Positions 23,956 to 33,427 of a stretch of DNA of 40,265 nucleotides are shown one piece after another. The notes beneath the pieces were generated by a model that was given only the letters and a program-made list of their open reading frames with translations, ran no database searches and was not told where the DNA came from. The translations under genes and the position numbers were made by a program. How positions within the stretch are numbered: position 1 is the first letter of the stretch; each line of letters begins with the position of its first letter. Source of the DNA: CBDUZS01 sp965371785. GTDB taxonomy: Bacteria > Fermentibacterota > Fermentibacteria > Fermentibacterales > JCC-6. The stretch is from assembly GCA_965371785.1 (NCBI GenBank), contig CBDUZS010000023.1, positions 1-40,265 on the forward strand. The letters run 5' to 3'.

Positions 23956-25361
23956 TCGGGAGAAAACGGGCAATCCCTGTCTTCATTGTAATCGCCTTCG
24001 TTGCCGTGACATTCATTTTCATGAAGGCACCTTTCGTAAGAGAAGAACCTGCATGGGGTTTCTACAACCATTTTCCCAGGTTGTACCGGACCATTGATTC
24101 GCTTGGAGCGATTCTGGCGGACACTATCGATTCGAGAATCGCAGTAATCGGTGATGAATTCCTCGGCGGGGCTCTCCGGGAGATTGGCCTTTCCGGTAAT
24201 TCTTACCTGAGGACCTGTAACATCCTCATGGACAGCCTTGGCTGGAACGTTCAGCAGCCGGGAGACACCCTCGAAGCAGTGTACTGCCATGGCGTTCTTT
24301 CCGAGATACACGCCTTACCCTCCAGCAGACGCGGTTTCTACAGGATACGAGTCGACAGCTGTGGGATACCGGACGAATGGTGCTACGTTCCGGAGGAGAG
24401 GTGGATCAGGCAGAGAGCCGTCTCCTGCAGGATAACGACCACGGTCTGGGGCGCATTGATGGATTTTTCGCTGCCTGAAGATCTTACACCTTCCGGACAT
24501 CTGATCACATGGCGTGATACCATAAGGTCTAACGGCTACGTATCCGAGCTGCAGCACGAACTGACCGACAGGCTGTTTTCATACGATATCGATTTCCACC
24601 ACGATGTCAGAGAGGGAGATCGCATCTGGATCCTCCTGGAAGAGGTTCGATTTCCCGAAACATCCGAGACGGGTTTCAGGAGAATTCTTGCGGCGAAATA
24701 CCAGTTTACCGCCGGCGGTCTCGTCGAGGCTTTGCCGTTCTTCCATTCTCCTGAGGGTATGGAGGGTGATCCCAGGATTCTCGACCACTACCATCGCTTC
24801 GGTGAGTCACTTCGGACGATGTTCCTCAAGATGCCCGTACCATTCGGAAGGATCAGTTCGGGCTACAGCAGCGCGAGGCTTCATCCCATACTCGGCTACA
24901 CCAGAGCCCACAGGGGTATCGACTACGCCGCCCCAATTGGTACCGAGATTTACGCGGTCGGTGATGGCGTTATCACGATGCGGCAGTGGAATGGCGGATA
25001 CGGTAACTACGTGAGGGTCAGACACGCCAACGGTTACCTGACCGGTTACGGCCACATGACTTCGTTCGCAGCTGGCCAGTCGGTTGGTACGTACGTAAGA
25101 CAGGGGCAGATAATAGGATACGTAGGAAGCACCGGTCTATCTACAGGGCCGCACCTTCATTTCGAGATGAAGAAGGACGGTGTATTCGTTAATCCCGCGA
25201 CGGAAATACTTCCCCCTGCCGATCCGCTGGAAGGGAGAGATCTGGATACTTTTTTCCTTCAGCTTCCCGCCATGGAAGCTGCCTGGAAAGCTATCTGTGA
25301 TGTCCCTCTTCCCGTTCCCGATGTAGAGGCAGTTACCTCGGACTCCACCGGAACCGGCTAG
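23952..25361 (+). CDS. M23 family (LytM) peptidase, membrane-anchored
   Basis: Zinc peptidase of the lysostaphin/LytM type, likely cleaving peptidoglycan cross-links. 469 aa from the CTG start. The N-terminal RKR plus hydrophobic stretch (AIPVFIVIAFVAVTFIFM) is a signal or anchor helix. About 300 residues of unrecognised domain follow, then M23: RISSGYSSARLHPILG, HRGIDYAAP (H320, D324), YGHMTS and HLHFE (H401, H403), so the active site is intact. The GTG at 24006 would drop the anchor. It lies just upstream of mfd, whose ATG follows 18 bp after its stop. Confidence 0.9.
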   Translation: MIGRKRAIPVFIVIAFVAVTFIFMKAPFVREEPAWGFYNHFPRLYRTIDSLGAILADTIDSRIAVIGDEFLGGALREIGLSGNSYLRTCNILMDSLGWNVQQPGDTLEAVYCHGVLSEIHALPSSRRGFYRIRVDSCGIPDEWCYVPEERWIRQRAVSCRITTTVWGALMDFSLPEDLTPSGHLITWRDTIRSNGYVSELQHELTDRLFSYDIDFHHDVREGDRIWILLEEVRFPETSETGFRRILAAKYQFTAGGLVEALPFFHSPEGMEGDPRILDHYHRFGESLRTMFLKMPVPFGRISSGYSSARLHPILGYTRAHRGIDYAAPIGTEIYAVGDGVITMRQWNGGYGNYVRVRHANGYLTGYGHMTSFAAGQSVGTYVRQGQIIGYVGSTGLSTGPHLHFEMKKDGVFVNPATEILPPADPLEGRDLDTFFLQLPAMEAAWKAICDVPLPVPDVEAVTSDSTGTG

Positions 25362-25379
25362 CGGTATTTCCCCGCCAGC

Positions 25380-28300
25380 ATGACTTCGCAGGCCAGGTGG
25401 GTAGCGGACGAGCTTTTCTGGGACCAGGTCTTCTCGGAGCTGCTGGATGAACTCTCGAGCAGGAGTAAAACCAGATGCGGAGGGCTGGGCAGAGGTTCGA
25501 GGTCCTTTGCAGCTGCGTCCGCACACAGGCTTGCAGGCCCGACCATTCTCATCGCTCCCTCGAACAGAGATGCCGAGGAACTCCGCGATGACCTCAAGGC
25601 TATTCTTGGCGGTGAAGTGCTCTTCTTTCCCGCATACGAAACCCTTCCCTGGGAGAACGAACCAGCTCATCAGGGCGTTGTTTCCGACAGAGTTGAGTGC
25701 CTGTCAGGCCTTCTGTCCGCCGATCCGGGAACGCTTGTAGTCATACCTGCGGCTTCCCTCGTGAAGAAACTTCCCCCACCTAGCGCTTTTCTTTCCCTGA
25801 GGATCTACAGGGGAATGCATCTTTCGATGGATGCACTGGAAGGGTGGCTGGTGTCGGCCGGGTACTCCCGGGAGAGCGGAGTGTACGAACAGGCAAGATG
25901 GTCGCGGAGGGGCGGTATTGTTGACGTAGGAACTTTTGGAATGGACAACCCGGTGAGGATAGAGTTCTCCGGCGATGAAATCTGGTCGATCAGAGTATTC
26001 GATCAACGCTCCCAGCGAAGCATCAGAGAGGTATCGAGCTGTGTCGTTCTTCCTGCGCGGGAAGTGTTCCTCTCACCGGATCACTGGAACAGAGCAATAG
26101 AAAAAGTACCAGAGACTTCAAAGCTTGCCGAGAAACTGTGGACTTCGAACTCGTATCCAGGCATCGAGCATCATCTGCCGGTCTTCTTCGATGAAGAACT
26201 GGTTACCGTTGAGGAATACCTGCCATCGATCGGTACGGTCATTCTCGTGGAACCCGATAGAATTGCGAGCAACCTCTCAGAAGTACTCGATTCCAGAAAG
26301 GAGAACTTCCCCGACGATCTGCCATTCGACTTCGAAGACCTTTACGCAAGACCGGACTCCCTGCTCGACAGGCTTGAATCCATGGGAAGAGTTCTCAGTT
26401 TCGAGCTCTCTCCGCTTCGGGATGTCGATGTCTACTACAATACTCTTCCTTCGGAGAGCTTTGTAGGCCACAGGGATGTCATGCTGAACCAGTTCAAAGC
26501 CTGGATATCCGAGGGGTACAGGATCGCAGTCGTGTGCGATTCACCTGCTGAGATGGAGACGTTCAACGATCTGCTTCCCGAGCAGCTGGACATCGAGCTG
26601 GCGGTGCTCTCTCTCTCGGAGGGGTTCAGAATGCCTGCCACCCCCGGGAAAGGTGTTGTAGTGCTTTCCGAGAGAAAGCTCCTCTCAGGCAGGCGCAGAC
26701 CCGAGAGGGTAAGGCGCTTCCGTGGAGGAGAGATACTCTCCAGTTACGACGATCTTGTTCCAGGGCAGTTCGTCGTGCACAGTGACTACGGCATAGGTGT
26801 CTTCAGAGGGCTCGAGAGGGTCGAGACGGGAGGAGAGGTTCTCGACTGCCTTGCGATCACCTATGCCGGGGAGGACAGGCTCCTGGTCCCGATGACCGAG
26901 ATAGGAGAGGTCTCCAAATACCTCTCACCGGGTGGTGGAGAACCGCAGCTGGACAGGATCGGCGGCACTTCATGGAACGCGCGGGTGTCCAGAGCTCGGG
27001 AGAGAGCAAGGGAAATTGCAGGCAGACTCGTTGTGATCTACGCTGAGCGAAGAGCAAGAAAGAGGCCCGTATTCCGTCAGGCAGGCCATCTGATGGACGT
27101 GCTTGCAAAAAGCTTTCCCTATGAAGAAACTCCTGACCAGGCCAAGGCTATCGCGAACGTGCTCACAGATTTCCTTAGAGATGAGCCGATGGACAGGCTG
27201 ATATGTGGTGATGTCGGGTATGGGAAAACCGAGGTGGCGATTCGAGCGGCTTACAGGGCAATGGATGCCGGTTTTCAGGTTGCGGTACTCGTCCCCACGA
27301 CAATTCTTGCGGAGCAGCACTACAATACGTTCAGAGACCGGCTGGCAGAATTCCCGGCCAGAGTGGCCGTTCTGAGTCGATTCCAGACGAGAGCCGAGCA
27401 GAAGGAGCTCATAGCAGAGCTTGCCGATGGTTCTGTGGACGTAGTCGTGGGAACACACAGACTCCTGCAGAAGGACGTGAGGTTCGACCGGCTGGGGCTG
27501 CTGATAATCGATGAAGAGCATCGTTTCGGCGTAAAGCAGAAGGAGTACATCCGTGAGCTCCGCAGCACGGTCGACACCCTTCACATGACGGCTACGCCAA
27601 TACCGAGAACACTTCACATGGCTCTATCCGGTTTCTCCGACATATCGCTGATCGCCACGCCGCCGAGAGACAGATACCCGATACAGACGGAGATCATCCA
27701 GTGGAACTGGAAGATCATCAGGAGGGCTGTCAGGCGAGAGCTGGAACGAGATGGACAGATCTTCTTTGTACATAACCGTATAGCAACTATCGAGAGGGTA
27801 AGAGAGAAACTGGAGAGGTTCCTTCCGGACATCAGGATCGTGATAGGACACGGTCAGATGAAACCTGCAGATCTGGAGCATGTCATGCACTCGTTCATCG
27901 AGGGAGAGTACGACATGCTCCTTTCCACATCCATTATCGAATCGGGTCTCGACCTTCCCGGTGTGAATACGATTTTTATCGATAATGCCTGGCAGTTCGG
28001 TCTTGCGGACCTGTACCAGTTGCGGGGAAGAGTTGGCAGGAGCCATCATCGCGCTTACTGCTACCTGATGAGCTCCGTGATTCCCGGAAAATTGAAACCC
28101 GAGGCAAGGAACAGGCTGGATACGATCCAGAGATACACGCAGTTAGGCTCCGGCTGGCACATAGCCATGCGTGATCTCGAGATTCGTGGTGCCGGTCAAT
28201 TCCTCGGAGTCTCCCAGCATGGTCATCTGGAGTCGATAGGCTATTCAATGTTCGAGGACCTGATTCGTTCGGAAGTCAGGCTGCTGAAACGGGAGAAATC

Positions 28301-28757
28301 AGCTTCCATTCTCGATAGTTCCCGTGTCGAAGTTCCGGGAGAGGCATTCATTCCTGCGGAGTACATGTCCGATGTTGTTGAAAGAGTACGGCTCTACAGA
28401 TCCGTCTGGCGCGCGGGTACGGAGAGTGAGATCGATGACTGGACGGCTTACGTAAGGGACAGGTTCGGAGAGCTTCCCGAACCGGTTGTCAACACTGCAG
28501 AGCGAGCAAGACTTCACCTGCTTGCAAGGACGGCAGGCGCCGAGGAAGTAGTTGCCTCTGCCGGTTCCGCCCGTGTGGTCTTTGCGCCCGGTCTTGCCAA
28601 TCCGCGAAAGGTGATGGCAAAGCTGGCTTCGGCGGGAGCGAGGGGAAATGTGCGTGAGGAGAAAACGGGTCGAGTGGTCATTTCACTCACTCTTCAGGGC
28701 ATTGCTCCCAACGAACGGTGGAAAGTACTCTCAGAACTATTGCGAATCTTCTTCTAG
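25380..28757 (+). CDS. mfd: Transcription-repair coupling factor Mfd
   Basis: Removes stalled RNA polymerase and recruits UvrA for repair. 1125 aa, normal length. N-terminal UvrB-like module (LFFPAYETLPWENEPAHQGVVSDR), RNA-polymerase interaction region (PGQFVVHSDYGIGVFRGLE), then the SF2 motor: Walker A GDVGYGKT (610-617), DEEH box (711-714), HMTATPIPRTLHMALSG, and LLSTSIIESGLDLPGVNTIFID with QLRGRVGRS. The C-terminal TRCF domain is complete. ATG 25380 lacks a strong ribosome binding site; coupling to the gene upstream is possible. Confidence 0.97.
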   Translation: MTSQARWVADELFWDQVFSELLDELSSRSKTRCGGLGRGSRSFAAASAHRLAGPTILIAPSNRDAEELRDDLKAILGGEVLFFPAYETLPWENEPAHQGVVSDRVECLSGLLSADPGTLVVIPAASLVKKLPPPSAFLSLRIYRGMHLSMDALEGWLVSAGYSRESGVYEQARWSRRGGIVDVGTFGMDNPVRIEFSGDEIWSIRVFDQRSQRSIREVSSCVVLPAREVFLSPDHWNRAIEKVPETSKLAEKLWTSNSYPGIEHHLPVFFDEELVTVEEYLPSIGTVILVEPDRIASNLSEVLDSRKENFPDDLPFDFEDLYARPDSLLDRLESMGRVLSFELSPLRDVDVYYNTLPSESFVGHRDVMLNQFKAWISEGYRIAVVCDSPAEMETFNDLLPEQLDIELAVLSLSEGFRMPATPGKGVVVLSERKLLSGRRRPERVRRFRGGEILSSYDDLVPGQFVVHSDYGIGVFRGLERVETGGEVLDCLAITYAGEDRLLVPMTEIGEVSKYLSPGGGEPQLDRIGGTSWNARVSRARERAREIAGRLVVIYAERRARKRPVFRQAGHLMDVLAKSFPYEETPDQAKAIANVLTDFLRDEPMDRLICGDVGYGKTEVAIRAAYRAMDAGFQVAVLVPTTILAEQHYNTFRDRLAEFPARVAVLSRFQTRAEQKELIAELADGSVDVVVGTHRLLQKDVRFDRLGLLIIDEEHRFGVKQKEYIRELRSTVDTLHMTATPIPRTLHMALSGFSDISLIATPPRDRYPIQTEIIQWNWKIIRRAVRRELERDGQIFFVHNRIATIERVREKLERFLPDIRIVIGHGQMKPADLEHVMHSFIEGEYDMLLSTSIIESGLDLPGVNTIFIDNAWQFGLADLYQLRGRVGRSHHRAYCYLMSSVIPGKLKPEARNRLDTIQRYTQLGSGWHIAMRDLEIRGAGQFLGVSQHGHLESIGYSMFEDLIRSEVRLLKREKSASILDSSRVEVPGEAFIPAEYMSDVVERVRLYRSVWRAGTESEIDDWTAYVRDRFGELPEPVVNTAERARLHLLARTAGAEEVVASAGSARVVFAPGLANPRKVMAKLASAGARGNVREEKTGRVVISLTLQGIAPNERWKVLSELLRIFF

Positions 28758-28768
28758 TTGGCTATAAA
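28740..28768 (+). promoter_or_regulatory. Promoter for the SurA-like cluster
   Basis: -35 TTGCGA (28740-28745, inside the end of mfd), 17-nt spacer, -10 TATAAA (28763-28768). Predicted transcription start is near 28775, giving a leader of about 50 nt before ATG 28826. Confidence 0.5.
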
Positions 28769-28784
28769 CGCTTTCCGATTGTTT

Positions 28785-28796
28785 GCCTGATCAGGC
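28785..28796. promoter_or_regulatory. 12-bp perfect palindrome in the SurA-cluster leader
   Basis: GCCTGATCAGGC is self-complementary and lies about 10-20 bases after the predicted transcription start. Position suits an operator or an early hairpin. Confidence 0.45.
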
Positions 28797-28825
28797 TGGT
28801 TGATTATGAGAAAGATGAGTGATTT

Positions 28826-30445
28826 ATGACGAGTAAGCCTGGATTTACAGCGGTTGCGGGGATTGCCGTGATACTTGCGTTCTGCATCTCATGCGGCGGT
28901 GGAAACGGGGATGTGCTTGCCACCGTTGGCAGCATTGATTTAACTGAAAGCGATTTCAGGGATACATTCGACAGGCTCTCTCCCGAAGAACAGGTTCGAG
29001 TGCTTGAACCCGGCGGCAGAATGGATCTGATGGTGAAGATCGTTCACAGGACGCTTCTCGAAATGGCATGTACGGACACGTCTCCGCCCCGATCCGATAG
29101 GTGGATTCGGCTCTACTCCGATGCATGGCTGGCCTCTGAATGGCTTTCGACAGCATCGATCTCGTTCCAGACCGAACCTGACGCGATCGACAGCACTCTT
29201 CTCTCGAGGTATTTCAATCTGTCAGTTGTTCTCGTTGAAGACAGTGCTGACGCACAGGATGTAGTCAGGGACTGGAATCTGGACTCGCCATCGGAACCTG
29301 GTTGCCGGATGGCTCTTGCTCCATGGAGTTCCGTGGAATCAAGTTTTACGGATCTCAGCGGACTTCTCCTGCAGCTTCCAATGGACCTTTTCCTTTTCTT
29401 CGGTGAGCATGCTGGAGAAGGTGCCGTCGCTGTCCCGGCGTACGGTGTGTGGGCCGTGGGAGACTTCGAAATTACTGAGCTGGATTTTACAGCGGACGTT
29501 GGTGAGTCCGGTATGTCGGTTTTCTTCGGCAGGCATCTGTCTGAATCACTCAGGCTCGAAATGAACTCACTCGAAATCGATAGATTCGTAGTCGGTACGT
29601 CCTTGACAGACGGCTACTACGTTTTTCTTGCACCCGATTCACCCGGAAGCGTTGTCGCATCCTGGGATGGCGGTGAACTGGACGCACAGGAGCTTTACGA
29701 GATTCTCACGAGCGTTCAGGATCACAACTTCTTCGAAGGGATTCCCGAAGAACTTGCGGTCTTTGCGGCTCCAACTCCTCGCCTGAGTCCGGAACTCGAT
29801 CTCTGGTTCTGCGTGAGCAGATATGCCAGAACCATGCTTCAGGCTCAGCTGTCTGCCGAAGATGGTAGAAGTGTCCCTTCGAGTGTGATCTCACAGGCCC
29901 TCGCAGAGAATCTTCTCAGGACAGTCATTCTCGAACCGCTGAGCAAGCCGGATTCTGCGGAAGTACTCGAGTTCTATTCCGAGCATATCGACGGTTACTT
30001 GCTTCCTGAGCAAAGGTCGGTTCTCATGGTTTACGTCGATGTCGACCGTGTTCCAGAGCTATCCGGTGCTTCATCATTCGATGCTCTGGGAGAGTACCAG
30101 ACAATGCTCGACTCCGAAGGGGAAATGAAACCTACGCCCCTCCAATCAAGAGAGGTGTACGGAGACCTGCTGGGAGATGAGATATTCAGCTCCGAACTGA
30201 ATGCTTTCAATGGCCCTGTGATACCTCCGGAGGGAGAGTTTGCGGCGTACTTCCAGGTCGTATTGATCGAACCAGCCAATACGTTACAGCCAGACGAGAT
30301 ATGGGATGTCCTGAAAGAAGCCTACAGATCATCCAGGGTACTGGAGGAACTCGATGAGTACCTCCTGGAACTGTGGAAAGAGTACAACGTAGAGATTGAC
30401 AGCAATCGAGTTATGGGGATAGACCCCTGGACGGTTATTTACTAG
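28826..30445 (+). CDS. SurA/PpiC-like envelope lipoprotein, diverged
   Basis: 539 aa. The lipobox (FCISC, C23) is followed by GNGDVLATVGSIDLTESDFRDTFDRL, the usual start of SurA-type chaperones (a strand pair, then the first helix). The protein is larger than single-domain parvulins, and no clear parvulin core motif survives. The C-terminal part has LRTVILEPL and EVLEFYSEHIDGYLLPEQRSVLMVY, resembling the linker into a diverged PpiC-like domain (SurA N-domain helices then a parvulin-like fold). Chaperone activity is inferred; isomerase activity is doubtful. First of four similar genes. Confidence 0.75.
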   Translation: MTSKPGFTAVAGIAVILAFCISCGGGNGDVLATVGSIDLTESDFRDTFDRLSPEEQVRVLEPGGRMDLMVKIVHRTLLEMACTDTSPPRSDRWIRLYSDAWLASEWLSTASISFQTEPDAIDSTLLSRYFNLSVVLVEDSADAQDVVRDWNLDSPSEPGCRMALAPWSSVESSFTDLSGLLLQLPMDLFLFFGEHAGEGAVAVPAYGVWAVGDFEITELDFTADVGESGMSVFFGRHLSESLRLEMNSLEIDRFVVGTSLTDGYYVFLAPDSPGSVVASWDGGELDAQELYEILTSVQDHNFFEGIPEELAVFAAPTPRLSPELDLWFCVSRYARTMLQAQLSAEDGRSVPSSVISQALAENLLRTVILEPLSKPDSAEVLEFYSEHIDGYLLPEQRSVLMVYVDVDRVPELSGASSFDALGEYQTMLDSEGEMKPTPLQSREVYGDLLGDEIFSSELNAFNGPVIPPEGEFAAYFQVVLIEPANTLQPDEIWDVLKEAYRSSRVLEELDEYLLELWKEYNVEIDSNRVMGIDPWTVIY

Positions 30446-30468
30446 CTTTTCGAACGGGAGTTAGCAAC

Positions 30469-31284
30469 ATGCGTTTCTTTTCAATTGCAGTCGTACTGGT
30501 TTGTAGCATCTTACCCCAGGCCAGGGGTGATGTACTCGCGTCAGTTGATGATGCCACCCTGACATGGGCTGACCTCGTCGAAATGGTCGGCGGTGAGGAA
30601 TATGCATCCTATCTGGGAATCACCTCCTCTGCTGTTGCTGCAGAAATACTCGAGGGCTGGGTAAGAGAGGAACTCTTCGTACGCGCAGCAGAGGATGCCG
30701 GTCTGGCCAGCGATCCCTACGTTGCCGAGGCTCTCGAACAGGCGAGAAGGCAGATCCTGCTGGAGGTCTACCTTGCCGATCTGATGAACGGGATAGAGGT
30801 TTCCAGGCTGGAAGTAGAGAACTACATCAATGCCTGGTCAGAGAGCTACTCGAAGGAAGTGAATACGAGACACATCCTTGTCGATGATCCAAACCTTGCT
30901 AATTCGGTACTCGCCAGACTTCGCTCCGGGTCCGACTTCGCGGAACTCGCAACCCAGTATTCGATCTGTCCGAGCTCGGCTGATGGTGGTCATCTTGGAT
31001 GGATGTCACGAGGGCAGGCGGTTCTGCCCTTTATGGAAGCTGTCTTCCAGTTGAGCCCCGGTCAGTTCAGCGACGTCGTCGAGACGAATCTGGGTTACCA
31101 TGTGATAGAGATGCTCGATGTAAGGAACTTGACCCCCGCTCCCACAGCCGAGCAGGTGCTCGAGATCGCCACGATGGAGTTGACGGCGGCGCTTCAGGAG
31201 GAGGCGGTTCTGAGCGTTCTGGAGGAACTGGAAGTACTGCATACAATTACGATCTATCCGGACAGGTTGATGGACCATCTGTAG
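30469..31284 (+). CDS. Parvulin-type peptidyl-prolyl isomerase (PpiC), exported
   Basis: 271 aa. Signal peptide (residues 1-20, ending ILPQARG) then DVLASVDDATLTWADLVEMVGG, an SurA/PrsA-like N-domain. The parvulin domain (about 130-222) reads RHILVDDPNLANSVLARLRSG, FAELATQYSICPSSADGGHLGWMSRGQAVLPFMEAVFQLSPGQ and NLGYHVIEMLDV, the full family pattern. GGGAG precedes ATG. Periplasmic folding of envelope proteins is the expected role. Second of the four. Confidence 0.92.
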   Translation: MRFFSIAVVLVCSILPQARGDVLASVDDATLTWADLVEMVGGEEYASYLGITSSAVAAEILEGWVREELFVRAAEDAGLASDPYVAEALEQARRQILLEVYLADLMNGIEVSRLEVENYINAWSESYSKEVNTRHILVDDPNLANSVLARLRSGSDFAELATQYSICPSSADGGHLGWMSRGQAVLPFMEAVFQLSPGQFSDVVETNLGYHVIEMLDVRNLTPAPTAEQVLEIATMELTAALQEEAVLSVLEELEVLHTITIYPDRLMDHL

Positions 31285-31306
31285 TCGTTTACGGGAGGGG
31301 TAGAGA

Positions 31307-32134
31307 GTGACCTGGAACCAATGGCTCGTCATCATAGGCAGCGCTGCCATCCTGGCCGTCACAGCACTGATCGTGATTCCCGTACTTTCGACCTCCAGTG
31401 ATTCCGGTATATCGGTTCAGTGTGACATAGGGGGAACGGAAGGAACCGTTGTCGCCCGGGTTGGTGATGAGGTTCTCCTCGAGGAGGAATTGAGGTTTGC
31501 GGGTCTTGATTCATCGTATGTACGCGCGTGGGCAGACGATGAACTCCTTGCTCAACTGGCAATCGAGAACTCTCTCGAGAACCCCCGCCTGTCACGATTC
31601 GTGGAGAAGAGAGCCAGACAGGTCTACCTGAGAGATCTCATGCTCGAGCAGATCCTCTCGGGGGTGCAAACACCTGACCGTGAAGAAGTCGAAAATCTGA
31701 TGAGATCCGACAGCCTTCTCTACATGGTCGAAAGACACTACTTTCATATCCTGCTGGCGGATAGCATGATGGCGGATTCTGTCCGTAACAGGCTTGCCAG
31801 GGGCGAGACATTTCAGACAACTGCACAGAGGCTTTCCATAGGCCAGAAGGCGGGAGTCGGCGGTGATCTGGGCTTTCTGGTAGGCGGAGAACTGGTCGGA
31901 AGCGGGCTCCCCGAGTCTGCAGGATTACTGGATGGTCTCAGCGACGTATACAGTTCCTCTCTGGGGTGGCACATCCTGATAGTCACTGAAACAAGGGCAC
32001 TCGAGGATACTCTCCGCGTAACGGGCAGCCTTACCGAGATATTTCACAGACGACTGGAAAACGAACGAATAGACAGCGTGCTCGCCCACTCGCGTGAGAG
32101 AATCGAGTACCAGATCGATGAAACCTGGAGGTGA
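31307..32134 (+). CDS. Membrane-anchored SurA/PpiC-like protein, partly degenerate
   Basis: 275 aa. GTG start after GGGAGGGGTAGAGA. A membrane anchor (WLVIIGSAAILAVTALIVIPVL) precedes EGTVVARVGDEVLLEEELRFAG, the SurA N-domain start. A parvulin-like region (about 143-228) retains HYFHILLADS, RLARGETFQTTAQRLSIGQKAGVGGDLGFLVGGEL and SSLGWHILIVTE, but is shorter between the strands than in active enzymes. Anchored on the periplasmic face of the inner membrane, it recalls PpiD in layout. Third of the four. Confidence 0.82.
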   Translation: MTWNQWLVIIGSAAILAVTALIVIPVLSTSSDSGISVQCDIGGTEGTVVARVGDEVLLEEELRFAGLDSSYVRAWADDELLAQLAIENSLENPRLSRFVEKRARQVYLRDLMLEQILSGVQTPDREEVENLMRSDSLLYMVERHYFHILLADSMMADSVRNRLARGETFQTTAQRLSIGQKAGVGGDLGFLVGGELVGSGLPESAGLLDGLSDVYSSSLGWHILIVTETRALEDTLRVTGSLTEIFHRRLENERIDSVLAHSRERIEYQIDETWR

Positions 32135-32140
32135 CAGGGA

Positions 32141-33427
32141 ATGACTGCGATAATACTGTGTGTTCTTCTCGGCGGTTATTCCGTCCTCGACAGAATCGTT
32201 GCCGTTGTCGGCTACCAGCCGGTTCTGCATTCAGATGTTCTCGAACTCCTGATCAAATCCGGGTACGATGCGGAGGAGATCGCATCAGGAGACTACGCGG
32301 ATAACCGGTTCTACCTGGAGGCCCTCGACACGGTAGTCGAGGAGAAACTCCTCATCGAGGGAGCCATTCGAACGGGCCTGTATCCAGGCACTGAGCAGGT
32401 CAACACACTTGTCGAAGAAAGAATCGACGAGATGCGTGCGAGTTTCCCGGGTGAGGAAGAGTACCTGCAGGCTCTATCCGAATCGGGGCTCACCGCCGAA
32501 ATGCTGAAACTCGAGCTTGCATTCATGCTTGGAGAGCAGCTTGCGATTGAGCAGTTCATCCGATCCACCACCGGGAGCGCTGTCCAGTCCATACCCACCA
32601 ATCCCGCGAATTACCTCGAATACAGCGTTGATGCAGTCGAGGAAGTGATGATGCCGCGGCAGCTGTACTGGATATACCTTCCCATTCTCCCGTCTGCAGA
32701 GAGCAGGCTGGAGGCGGAGACCTTCCTACTGGAGATCAGGAACAGCATTCTCTCGGGTGAAACATTCGAGGAATACGCAATGACCTTGTCAGACGATATA
32801 TCCGCATCGAGCGGGGGAGATCTGGGCTGGTTCTCACGTGGCGATATGACGATCACGTTCGAGAATGCCGTTCTTGCCCTGGCTCCCGGAGAGATCAGCA
32901 TGCCCGTCGCCACTCCTTTAGGCGTGCACCTGATCAGATTTGATGAGGAGAGGGAAGACGGCAGCATAAGAGCAAGCCACATACTACTAAGCGTTCCAAT
33001 CACGCAAGCGGATGTTGACAGAACGCTCTCGCTTGCCGATTCCATAGTCGCTCAACTGGAGGAGGGACTGTCATTTGCTGATGCCGCGGCATACTACTCC
33101 GCTGACCACAACACGTCAGGTACTGGAGGTGACATGGGAGTCGTTCTCGTGAGAGGATGGGACAGCGAGTTCTCTTCTGCGATTTCAGATCTCGAATCCG
33201 GCATGCTGTCCGAACCCCTGGTCGCCGACGGAGGCAGTGCAGTTGTGCTCTTCAGAACAGGAAGCGCTCGATACGATGGACAGTCCGTGGACTGGACGAC
33301 TTACGATGATGCGTATCTGATGGAGATAGCACGCTCGGTCGCATTTCAGAACGAGTACAGCGCCGTTATCGATTCACTGAAGCAGGTCATACCGATAATG
33401 TATTACTGGGAGCCCGATGAGGATTGA
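32141..33427 (+). CDS. surA: SurA-like chaperone with two parvulin domains
   Basis: 428 aa. VLDRIVAVVGYQPVLHSDVLELL is the canonical SurA start. The N-domain includes TVVEEKLLIEGAIRTG. Parvulin domain 1 (about 175-265) has GETFEEYAMTLSDDISASSGGDLGWFSRGDM and PLGVHLIRFDEER; domain 2 follows at about 278-370 with ASHILLSVPITQ, EEGLSFADAAAYYSADHNTSGTGGDMGV. The leader before DRIV is only 15 residues and lacks a basic residue, so its export signal is atypical. ATG follows GGAGGTGACAGGGA. Outer-membrane protein chaperone by family. It overlaps the S4 gene by 11 bp. Confidence 0.9.
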   Translation: MTAIILCVLLGGYSVLDRIVAVVGYQPVLHSDVLELLIKSGYDAEEIASGDYADNRFYLEALDTVVEEKLLIEGAIRTGLYPGTEQVNTLVEERIDEMRASFPGEEEYLQALSESGLTAEMLKLELAFMLGEQLAIEQFIRSTTGSAVQSIPTNPANYLEYSVDAVEEVMMPRQLYWIYLPILPSAESRLEAETFLLEIRNSILSGETFEEYAMTLSDDISASSGGDLGWFSRGDMTITFENAVLALAPGEISMPVATPLGVHLIRFDEEREDGSIRASHILLSVPITQADVDRTLSLADSIVAQLEEGLSFADAAAYYSADHNTSGTGGDMGVVLVRGWDSEFSSAISDLESGMLSEPLVADGGSAVVLFRTGSARYDGQSVDWTTYDDAYLMEIARSVAFQNEYSAVIDSLKQVIPIMYYWEPDED

